Program-made: the position numbers and the translations under genes
Source: BOG-908 sp964242035
GTDB lineage: Bacteria; Pseudomonadota; Alphaproteobacteria; Acetobacterales; Acetobacteraceae
DNA: 14,974 nucleotides
Reading direction: 5' to 3'
Assembly (NCBI GenBank): GCA_964242035.1
Contig: CAXTCL010000087.1
Location: 1 to 14,974, forward strand
The notes under the pieces: model-generated
What the model was told of the DNA's origin: nothing
Seen by the model: only the letters and a program-made list of their open reading frames with translations
The model's database searches: none
Shown here: piece after piece, positions 7,682-13,760 of the stretch
How the letters are laid out: every line of letters begins with the position of its first letter
Position numbering within the stretch: position 1 is the stretch's first letter

Positions 7682-8941
7682 CTACCCCTCCACCCCCACC
7701 ACAGGCCCCCGTGTCTCATCTAGCCGGCTCGCAGGCGCCAGCTTGACCACGCTGCCGCCGGCTGCTGCCTCATAGATCGCCGCGATCAGCCGCATGTCCT
7801 GCAGCCCCTCCTCTCCGGGCGTCAGCGGCACAGCCCCCGTCCGTATCGCCTCAGCATAGGCGTCCATCTCCAGCGCAAACTGGTTCTTCGGCGCCCAGCG
7901 CCGCTGCTCCAGCCCGCTGCTCATCCCTTCCTTGCGCGCGATCTGCATCACCAGATTGTCGTAGCCATACGCAGGATCCAGTCCAAACGTCGCCTCCGTC
8001 GCCATCAGGCGCAGAAACCGGTTCTCGTGGTAGGAATATCCCGATCCGCAAACCGCCATTACGCCGGAAGGAAATTTCAGCGTAAAGCTGCATAGATCTT
8101 CAACCTCACGGAAGCGCGGGTCATTTGCCGGCTGCACAATGCGCGCCGAGATCTCCACCGGCTCCTCCCCGGTGATGAAGCGCGCCGCGTTCAGGCAATA
8201 CAGCCCCACGTCCGGCAGGGACCCGCCGCCGGCCATCGCCTTGTTCAGACGCCACTGCCCGTCATTGGCGTTGTTCTGCCCATTGGTCGTCTCGATCATA
8301 CGCAGATCGCCATACGTCCTGTTGCGAACCATCTCGACCAGCGCTCGGAACTCCGGCAGATACTGACAACGGTAGGCGATCATCAGCTTACGCCCGGCCT
8401 GCTTGCAGGCATCCACCATGCGCTGCGCATCGGCCACGGTCGTGGCCATCGGCTTCTCGCACATCACGTGCTTGCCCGCCTGCGCCGCCCGCACGGTGTA
8501 TTCCGCATGCAGCGCGTTCGGCAGCACGATGTACACCACGTCGATCTCAGGATTGTCCTTGATCGTATCGAAATTCTTGTAGTCGTAGATGTTCTTCTCA
8601 GGCACGCCGTACTGCGCCGCGATCACCCGCGCCTTGTCCGCCTCCCCGCTCACTAGCGCCGTCACCCGCAAATGCTTGCTCTGCCCAAAACCCGGCAGTA
8701 TCTGCGTCAGCGACAGCCGCCCCAGCCCCACCACCGCCACGCCCAGCCGCTTCTCGCGCGGGTCAAGCTGCGGCACCTTGCCGGAGATGTCGGCAGCATT
8801 ATCCAGCGGCGGCAGGCTCACCTGCCCCGCTTTCACCGTCCCGCGCAGCACACCCGGCTCCGGCGTCTCCGCCGCCTTCGCGCTGGCGATAAGCCCCGCT
8901 CCGGCCAACCCTGCAAGCCCGCGCCTCGTGATCTCCGGCAT
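7682..8941 (-). CDS. Tat-exported Gfo/Idh/MocA family oxidoreductase (glucose-fructose oxidoreductase-like)
   Basis: 419 residues. The start MPEITRRGLAGLAGAG is a twin-arginine signal peptide with cleavage likely near ASAKA (about residue 23), so it acts folded in the periplasm. A nucleotide-binding motif VVGLGRLS (70-77) begins the Rossmann domain. CEKPMA (161-166) holds the family lysine K163. DVGLY gives D244 and Y248, spaced like the catalytic Asp and Tyr of Zymomonas glucose-fructose oxidoreductase, itself a periplasmic Tat substrate with tightly bound NADP. A sugar or cyclitol substrate is likely but cannot be named. AAGGA lies 8 bases before ATG 8941. Divergent from cysG across repeat copy 4, and convergent with the GGDEF-EAL gene across copy 3. 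Confidence 0.9.
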   Translation of the reverse strand: MPEITRRGLAGLAGAGLIASAKAAETPEPGVLRGTVKAGQVSLPPLDNAADISGKVPQLDPREKRLGVAVVGLGRLSLTQILPGFGQSKHLRVTALVSGEADKARVIAAQYGVPEKNIYDYKNFDTIKDNPEIDVVYIVLPNALHAEYTVRAAQAGKHVMCEKPMATTVADAQRMVDACKQAGRKLMIAYRCQYLPEFRALVEMVRNRTYGDLRMIETTNGQNNANDGQWRLNKAMAGGGSLPDVGLYCLNAARFITGEEPVEISARIVQPANDPRFREVEDLCSFTLKFPSGVMAVCGSGYSYHENRFLRLMATEATFGLDPAYGYDNLVMQIARKEGMSSGLEQRRWAPKNQFALEMDAYAEAIRTGAVPLTPGEEGLQDMRLIAAIYEAAAGGSVVKLAPASRLDETRGPVVGVEG

Positions 8942-9014
8942 CGCCGTGTTCCTTCTTTACGTAACGGCAAAAGCCGAGCCCGGCCTGATGGATTTGCGCC
9001 GCACGTAAAAGTGC

Positions 9015-9184
9015 AGGAAGGCAGGCAAGGCCTTCTTTTTTGAAAAAAAGAAGCAAAAAACTTTTACCACTGCGCCGCCGTAATGCCCACCTTCTCCGGA
9101 GAAGCCCGGACGCCGCATATGCGCGGGGACAAAAGTTTTTTGCTTCTTTTTTTCAAAAAAGAAGGCCTTTCTTGCCTTCCTTTC
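9015..9184. repeat. paired inverted-arm palindromic repeat, copy 4 (best preserved), in a divergent promoter region
   Basis: Left arm 9015-9067 and right arm 9126-9184 are near-perfect inverted copies over more than 50 bases, including the outer border AGGAAGGCA and AAGGCC. The CTTCTTTTTT/AAAAAAGAAG stem and AAAAGTTTTTTGC parts are intact. The spacer (9068-9125) carries two perfect palindromes, at 9091-9104 and 9114-9123. The element lies between the starts of the oxidoreductase (minus) and cysG (plus). The right arm ends about 20 bases before the cysG ATG, so any promoter in or before the spacer places this hairpin in the cysG leader. Confidence 0.88.
9091..9104. promoter_or_regulatory. 14-bp perfect palindrome, candidate operator
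   Basis: CTTCTCCGGAGAAG is perfectly symmetrical and sits midway between two divergent genes. A second palindrome, CGCATATGCG, lies at 9114-9123. Either could bind a dimeric regulator, but no regulator gene is nearby. Both could equally be part of repeat copy 4. Confidence 0.25.
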
Positions 9185-9202
9185 CGGAACCCACCCTCCC
9201 CC

Positions 9203-10537
9203 ATGCGCGGCTACCCCATCTTCCTCCAGCTCCAGAACCGCCGCGTCATCGTCCTGGGCAACGACGAAGCCGCCACCCGCCGCGCCGAGCTCTTCCACAG
9301 CCTGGGCGCACGGATCGACTCCATATCCACCGCTGCCGAGGCCCGCTTTCCTGGCGCCGCCCTGGCGGTCGCCTCCGGCGCCCCGCCCGCCGAACTGGCC
9401 GCCTTCTCCGCTGCCGCCCAGTCTGCCGGCGTACCTGTTAACGTCGTCGACCAGCCGGATCTCTGCAGCTACATCACGCCGGCCATCGTGGATCGTGACC
9501 CGCTGACCATTGCGATCAGCAGCGGCGGCGCCGCCCCCGTCCTCGCCCGCCTCCTGCGCGGCCGGATCGAGACATGGGTCCCCCCCGCCTACGGCCGCCT
9601 GGCCGCCCTGGCCGAACGCTTCAAGTCCGAAACCCGCCGCCGCCTCCCTGACACCCTGCGCCGCCGCCGCCTGCTCGAGCGCATCTTCGCCGGCCGCACG
9701 GCGGACCTGGCGCTGGCCGGCGACGACGCCGCCGCCAGCGCCGAATACACAGCCGAACTCGCCGCCGCAGAGGCCAACCTTGCCCGCCCTGCCCCAGGCA
9801 TCGTCCACCTGGTAGGCGCCGGGCCGGGGGCGGCGGACCTCGTCAGCCTGCGCGGCCTCCGCCTGCTGGGCGAGGCGGACATCATCGTGCACGATCGCCT
9901 GGGCACTGCCGAAGTCCTCGACCTCGCCCGCCGCGACGCCGACCGTATTGACGTGGGCAAGACCCAGGGCAACCACACGATGCCCCAGCGCGACATCAAC
10001 GCCCTGCTCATCACCCTGGCGCGGGAAGGCCGCCGCGTCGTCCGCCTCAAAGGCGGCGACCCCTTCATCTTCGGCCGCGGCGGCGAGGAGGTCGAAGCTC
10101 TGGCCGCCGCCGGCATCGCCTACGACGTCGTCCCAGGCATAACCGCAGCCCTGGCCTGTGCCGCCGCCGCCGGCATCCCGCTCACCCACCGGGACGCCGC
10201 CCACGCCGTCACCTTCGTCACCGCCCACCGCCGCCGCCCGGACCTCGGCATAGATTACGCGGGCCTGTTGCGCCCGGGCGTGACACTCGCCATCTACATG
10301 GGGTTGGCCACCCTGCCGCGCCTACGCGACGAACTGGCGGACGCCGGCTTTGACACCAACATGCAAGCTGTTCTCGTTGAATCAGGCGGTACATCTCACA
10401 CCCGCGTATTGCGCGGTCCTTTGGAGGAACTTGCGCAGACAGCAAACGATTGGTCGCGCGGCGGTCCAGTCCTGATCATGCTGGGCGGCACTGCCGAGCA
10501 TCGTGGGTTGGCTGAAAGGGAAAGTCCGCTCTCTTGA
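9203..10537 (+). CDS. cysG: siroheme synthase CysG, fused, with an altered N-terminal dehydrogenase domain
   Basis: 444 residues: precorrin-2 dehydrogenase/ferrochelatase region (about 1-195) fused to uroporphyrinogen-III methyltransferase (about 198-440), giving siroheme for sulfite or nitrite reductase. The methyltransferase is complete: VGAGPG (204-209), RLKGGDPFIFGRGGEE (281-296), VPGITAA, GIPLTHRD and YMGL. The N-terminal part starts MRGYPIFLQL as expected and keeps NVVD (D83, equal to catalytic D104 of Salmonella/E. coli CysG) and SSGG (S107, equal to S128). However, the NAD-binding GGGDVA is GNDEAA (19-24), and about 21 residues are missing between residues 28 and 83. The frame is open 40 codons further upstream but that is repeat DNA; ATG 9203 matches the family start. 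No good Shine-Dalgarno is visible. No sulfite or nitrite reductase gene follows. Confidence 0.93.
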   Translation: MRGYPIFLQLQNRRVIVLGNDEAATRRAELFHSLGARIDSISTAAEARFPGAALAVASGAPPAELAAFSAAAQSAGVPVNVVDQPDLCSYITPAIVDRDPLTIAISSGGAAPVLARLLRGRIETWVPPAYGRLAALAERFKSETRRRLPDTLRRRRLLERIFAGRTADLALAGDDAAASAEYTAELAAAEANLARPAPGIVHLVGAGPGAADLVSLRGLRLLGEADIIVHDRLGTAEVLDLARRDADRIDVGKTQGNHTMPQRDINALLITLAREGRRVVRLKGGDPFIFGRGGEEVEALAAAGIAYDVVPGITAALACAAAAGIPLTHRDAAHAVTFVTAHRRRPDLGIDYAGLLRPGVTLAIYMGLATLPRLRDELADAGFDTNMQAVLVESGGTSHTRVLRGPLEELAQTANDWSRGGPVLIMLGGTAEHRGLAERESPLS

Positions 10538-10549
10538 CTGTATAAGGGA

Positions 10550-10571
10550 CAAGACGTTCTTCGAACCCTTG
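10550..10571 (+). terminator. weak hairpin after cysG, possible terminator
   Basis: CAAG and GTTC pair with GAAC and CTTG around a 3-base loop, with small unpaired bases between the two stems. It begins 13 bases after the cysG stop. No U-tract follows, so intrinsic termination is only a possibility. Confidence 0.25.
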
Positions 10572-10713
10572 TTGCAGACGTCCGATCTTGTTGGGATGTT
10601 TGTTGCATTGCAGCAGCGACAGGCATGACACGCCCGTTGCCGGGGCTGCCGTTTCTGAAACAAATACTGGTGTTAACGTCGTCTTCGTGCTTTTCCTCGA
10701 TGCACTAACAAGA

Positions 10714-10729
10714 CGGAGTTCAAACTCCG
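10714..10729. repeat. short inverted repeat upstream of a small gene
   Basis: CGGAGT and ACTCCG pair around TCAA, 67 bases before ATG 10796. It could be an operator or a leader hairpin; nothing else in the sequence decides. An imperfect palindrome, TGTTGCATTGCAGCA, lies upstream at 10601-10615. Confidence 0.3.
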
Positions 10730-10795
10730 CGAAAGGCCGAATCGTGTTTTATGCTGCCATAATCATCTCCGTCCTGGGCGCCTGCGAGACGTAGG

Positions 10796-11068
10796 ATGGA
10801 CGCTCATTTCCGCCTAACTCAGATGCAAACCTCCAAAGTGGTTGAGGTTGACGGCATCTTCATCGGCGCCGCTGTGCTGTTGCCGAACAACAAAGGCTGG
10901 CGTTTCGTCGCCGCACACGCGCGCGCCCTGGAAGCCGACGGCATTACCGCTCCTACGCTTCATGATGCCCAGCTTGCGGCCAGGCGCGCCTTTGTCACTT
11001 CCCGTCTGCAAGAGCCGCGTTTCGCGAGCGAGGAGGACAAAGCCGTCCAGAGTGAAAAACGGAACTGA
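10796..11068 (+). CDS. small conserved-looking protein of unknown function, 90 aa
   Basis: Not assigned to a named family. The 90-residue product begins MDAHFRLTQMQTSKVVEVDG and contains a compact alternating hydrophobic segment (VVEVDGIFIGAAVLLP, then GWRFVAAHAR), followed by an amphipathic Ala/Arg-rich helix (LHDAQLAARRAFVTSRL) and a charged tail. No signal peptide or membrane helix, so probably cytoplasmic. The beta-then-helix composition and coding-like third-position bias suggest a real gene; I have an uncertain memory of similar small Acetobacteraceae proteins. No strong Shine-Dalgarno precedes ATG 10796; the ATG nine codons in (10823) is an alternative. It is separated from cysG by 258 bp and convergent with the next gene. 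Confidence 0.6.
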   Translation: MDAHFRLTQMQTSKVVEVDGIFIGAAVLLPNNKGWRFVAAHARALEADGITAPTLHDAQLAARRAFVTSRLQEPRFASEEDKAVQSEKRN

Positions 11069-11150
11069 GAGCGATCCACCGAATTTCGGCCAACAGAATG
11101 CCCTGTCCCTGAAGACCCGCGGTGAACAGCTGCCTTCTCGTGTCTCGTGT

Positions 11151-11438
11151 TCAGAACAGCAGCCCCTTCTTCAGCCTGTCGCCGAACCCCGCGACCCTCT
11201 CCTGCTCAAGGCGCCGCAGGTCCGCCTGCAGACGGGCCGTCTCCACCATCGCGGTGTGACGCGATCGGATGGCGAGAAGCCGCCTCATCATCATGGCCAA
11301 ATTCTCGTGGGCGCAGGCAGCGGCGATGAACATCCCACGTGCCTTCAATGTCTCCACCTTCTGTCTCTGCCGGGCGATGCGCTCTTCGGCCTCACGCATC
11401 GTGCGAGAGGCAGCATCTACGCGATCGGCTCGTTCCAT
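11151..11438 (-). CDS. small coiled-coil protein of unknown function, 95 aa
   Basis: Not assigned to a named family. The sequence is almost entirely helical and charged: a first helix with AEERIARQRQKVETLKARG, a central HENLAMMMRRLLAIRSRH, and a third helix rich in Leu, Arg and Glu (ARLQADLRRLEQERV). This helix pattern with RIARQRxxVxxL recalls short uncharacterised alphaproteobacterial proteins that form coiled coils; function unknown. There is no signal peptide. ATG 11438 lies inside the right half of an 11-bp inverted repeat, with AGG six bases upstream. A nine-codon open frame precedes it in the leader. It is convergent with the 90-residue gene (82 bp apart). Confidence 0.6.
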   Translation of the reverse strand: MERADRVDAASRTMREAEERIARQRQKVETLKARGMFIAAACAHENLAMMMRRLLAIRSRHTAMVETARLQADLRRLEQERVAGFGDRLKKGLLF

Positions 11439-11480
11439 GTTACGCCTGCTATTTTTTCAAGTGTGCCCAGCGTAACATGG
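11435..11480 (-). promoter_or_regulatory. 11-bp perfect inverted repeat covering the start codon, with upstream mini-ORF
   Basis: CCATGTTACGC (11435-11445) is exactly inverted at 11470-11480, with 24 bases between. Read on the minus strand, the downstream arm contains the start codon of the 95-residue protein. The upstream arm contains ATG (11478) of a nine-codon frame (MLRWAHLKK, stop at 11449-11451) preceded by AGGA. It could be an operator for a dimeric repressor or an RNA stem that hides the start. Confidence 0.5.
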
Positions 11481-11859
11481 CATCCTGTCCTGGGTGATCA
11501 CAGTCGCTCTATCAGACATCCGAGACACACTCGATGGCAACCGTCAGGACCTCGCCCGTAGCGGGCGCAGGGCTGCCGGATTCTCGATGCCAGGATAAGC
11601 GATGTGTGCGCCTGCGCTGTTTCCGACGTGCCGGCTGACATGCTTGGCGCACCTTGTGATCGCTGCTTGCAAGAGGAAGCAAGGCCTTCTTTTTTGAAAA
11701 AAGAAGCAGAAAACTTTAGCTCCGGCGCTGCTTCGCCGGCCGGATCGATCCTGCAGCGCCTCGGTGTTGATCCAGCCTACAGAAGCAAAAGTCTTGGTCC
11801 TTTTCTCCAAAAAGGACTGTTTGCTTTCTTAACCATCGGCAGACAACGCCGCCCCCTGC
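11439..11859. other. 421-bp gene-free region
   Basis: No open frame here looks coding. It holds, from left to right, the rest of the start-codon inverted repeat (to 11480), a GTGATCAC palindrome (11494-11501), about 170 bp of plain sequence with one GC-rich stem (CGCCCG/CGGGCG at 11553-11567, no T-run), repeat copy 5 (11674-11832), and 27 bp before the stop of the PAS-GGDEF-EAL gene. The promoter of the 95-residue gene should lie in its left part. Confidence 0.6.
11674..11832. repeat. paired inverted-arm palindromic repeat, copy 5, right arm diverged with compensatory changes
   Basis: The left arm (11674-11718) is typical: GGAAGCAAGGCC, CTTCTTTTTT, AAAAAAGAAGCAG, AAAACTTT. The right arm (11783-11832) starts normally (AGCAAAAGTCTTG), but its hairpin is now GTCCTTTT (11797-11804) pairing with AAAAGGAC (11810-11817). 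The stem is kept although the sequence has changed on both sides. The spacer is about 65 bp. It lies downstream of the PAS-GGDEF-EAL stop and upstream of the 95-residue gene. Confidence 0.75.
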
Positions 11860-13578
11860 TCAGGCAGCCGCGAACACAGGCGGATGGTGCAGCCGGACCA
11901 GCAAATTATGCACGTCGGAAGAGGGCACCGGGCGGCTGAAGAAATATCCTTGCACGCAGGTGCAGCCATCGGCCTTTATCTGTTCGAGTTGCTCGGCGGT
12001 CTCCACGCCTTCCGCGGTGGTGGGAATGCCGAGGCTGACGCCCAGGGCGGCGATGGAGCGGACGATGGCACTGTTCTCCATCGAGCTGTCGGTCGGGCTG
12101 ATGAACGAACGGTCGATCTTGATCTTGTCGAAGCGGAACCGGCTGAGCTGGCTGAGCGAGGCATAGCCGGTTCCAAAATCATCCAGCACCAGCCGCACGC
12201 CCATCTCGTGCAACGCAGCAAGCGTGCCCGTCACGGCGCCCGTGTCGCGCAACAGCAGGCTTTCGGTGATCTCGATCTCCAGTCGCGTGGCGTCCAGCCC
12301 GGTATCGCGCAGCGCCTCGGCCACGCAACGGGCGAAATGGCCGGTTTCAAACTGCAGCGGAGAGGCGTTCACCGCGACGGTCACCTCCTCAGGCCAGCGT
12401 GCGGCCTGCCGGCAGGCTTCGCGAAGTACCCAGGTCCCTATGTCGTCGATCAGGCCGATCCGTTCGGCCAACGATACGAACTCTCCAGGCGAAACGAGGC
12501 CACGTTGCGGACTGCGCCACCGTATGAGCGCCTCCATTCCGGTGACACGGCCGCGATGGACATCCACTTGGGGCTGGTAATGCAGCTCGAACTCGTCCCG
12601 GTCCAAGGCCAGCCTGAGGTCGGCCGCCAAGGTGCGGCGCTCGCGCGCGCGTTCCGTCAGCACAGGGTCGAAAAAGCACGTGGCGGCAGCACCGCGCGTC
12701 GTGGTCTCAAGCAGCGCCAGGCCGGCATTGGCCACCAGGGCGTCCGCGGTGTCGCCATCCGCCGGCGCGCAGGCGATGCCGATATGCGCGTGCAGCGTCA
12801 CGGATTGCCCGTCGATCACGAACGGCTTGGCAAGTGCTGCTGCAAGCTGGGCGGCGAAAGCTGCAAGCGGCGCGCGTCCCCCCACCCTGTTCACGGCCAG
12901 GGCAAACTCGTCACCGGAGAGCCGGGCGAGCATGTCGTTCCGGCCTGTCAGCGTGAACAGCCGGTCGGCGATCAGGCGCAGCAGCGTGTCCCCCGCCGCA
13001 AGCCCGAACGTGTCGTTGACGTGCTTCAGCCTTTGCAGCCCGAGCAGGAACACGGCGTTCGTCCCTTCTGCCGCTGCCGTGCAGAGCTGGTCATGCAGCA
13101 TCAGCAGGAAATGCTGGCGGTTCCAAAGTCCCGTGACGGGATCGGAGGAGGCGTGTTCCAGCAGCCAGTCCTGCGTCTGCTGCGTGCTCGTCACATCCTC
13201 CAGGCTCAGCACCCAGCCGAACACGCCGGCAGGACGGATGTCCGCGGAAAGCGTGCGCTGTCCTAAGGGGTTTTGCGCGGTGAGCAGGATGCCTGATGAT
13301 GTGTCGACCTCTCCGGCCAGGGCGGCGCGAAGCACAGGCAGGCTGCCCCGGCCCAAGGCGCTGCAGCTGGCAATGAGATCCGGCACGGACAGCCCCGGCA
13401 CACGGATTTCGGGAGTGCAGCCGAGCATTGTAGCAGCGGCAGCGGTCATGAGACGGATGGTGCGGTCTGCATCCAGAACGATAAGCCCGAAGGATACGCT
13501 GTCCAGCGCCGCAGAGAGCAGCCCGTCCAGCTCGACGCAACCTGCCAGTGGTTTCTGGATCAGTGGAGATTGTTGCAT
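11860..13578 (-). CDS. PAS-GGDEF-EAL protein, probable c-di-GMP phosphodiesterase
   Basis: 572 residues, no membrane helix: PAS-like sensor (about 15-130), GGDEF (about 140-305), EAL (about 312-555). The EAL domain has every catalytic element: E349 in MEALIRW, N404 in VNASP, E436 in EIEITES, D466/D467 with an intact loop DFGTGYAS, K487 in KIKID, E523 in AEGVE, and Q543 in QGYFFSRP. So hydrolysis of c-di-GMP to pGpG is likely. The GGDEF site reads SGDEF (221-225), but the upstream metal-binding DxD is replaced (FLLGLQRLKHVND, G180 and Q182), so cyclase activity is unlikely; it may bind GTP and regulate the EAL domain. GAGGG precedes ATG 13578 by 4 bases. Next to an M28 peptidase on the same strand, separated by the decayed repeat copy 6. 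Confidence 0.93.
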   Translation of the reverse strand: MQQSPLIQKPLAGCVELDGLLSAALDSVSFGLIVLDADRTIRLMTAAAATMLGCTPEIRVPGLSVPDLIASCSALGRGSLPVLRAALAGEVDTSSGILLTAQNPLGQRTLSADIRPAGVFGWVLSLEDVTSTQQTQDWLLEHASSDPVTGLWNRQHFLLMLHDQLCTAAAEGTNAVFLLGLQRLKHVNDTFGLAAGDTLLRLIADRLFTLTGRNDMLARLSGDEFALAVNRVGGRAPLAAFAAQLAAALAKPFVIDGQSVTLHAHIGIACAPADGDTADALVANAGLALLETTTRGAAATCFFDPVLTERARERRTLAADLRLALDRDEFELHYQPQVDVHRGRVTGMEALIRWRSPQRGLVSPGEFVSLAERIGLIDDIGTWVLREACRQAARWPEEVTVAVNASPLQFETGHFARCVAEALRDTGLDATRLEIEITESLLLRDTGAVTGTLAALHEMGVRLVLDDFGTGYASLSQLSRFRFDKIKIDRSFISPTDSSMENSAIVRSIAALGVSLGIPTTAEGVETAEQLEQIKADGCTCVQGYFFSRPVPSSDVHNLLVRLHHPPVFAAA

Positions 13579-13654
13579 AGTACCCTCACGGGTACGAGAG
13601 TAGCCGGGGAGGGTTACCGGAAGGTTAGAAAATAAGCAGTCTATTTCGAACAGA

Positions 13655-13760
13655 GGACCAAAAACTCTTGCTCCCCGCCTCTGCGGCGGCCGGCTCCCTC
13701 AAGCGATGTTCAGCCGCCCGGAACAGCGCAGGGACAAAAGTCTTGCTTTACTTCTCCTCC
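13655..13760. repeat. decayed paired repeat, copy 6
   Basis: Only the inner parts of both arms remain recognisable: CCAAAAACTCTTGCTCCCC (13658-13676) and GGGACAAAAGTCTTGC (13731-13746), inverted to each other around a spacer of about 55 bp. The A/T hairpins are gone or heavily changed. The right end runs into the peptidase stop (tta at 13748-13750) and its last codons. This looks like an old copy of the family. Confidence 0.55.

Noticed and set aside
9083..9202. 40-codon N-terminal extension of CysG
   Set aside because: It translates repeat copy 4; the conserved start is MRGYPIF at 9203.
8957..10228. 423-codon open frame on the minus strand opposite cysG
   Set aside because: Gly/Ala/Val-rich shadow that also reads through both arms of repeat copy 4.
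11544..11810. 88-codon open frame across repeat copy 5
   Set aside because: Much of it is translated repeat (KVFCFFFQKRRP), a known type of false gene call.
11884..13266. 460-codon open frame on the plus strand opposite the PAS-GGDEF-EAL gene
   Set aside because: Antisense shadow of a gene with complete EAL motifs.
1821..13760. Reading the repeat arms as CRISPR repeats
   Set aside because: Arms are inverted pairs kilobases apart with no regular repeat-spacer array and no cas genes.
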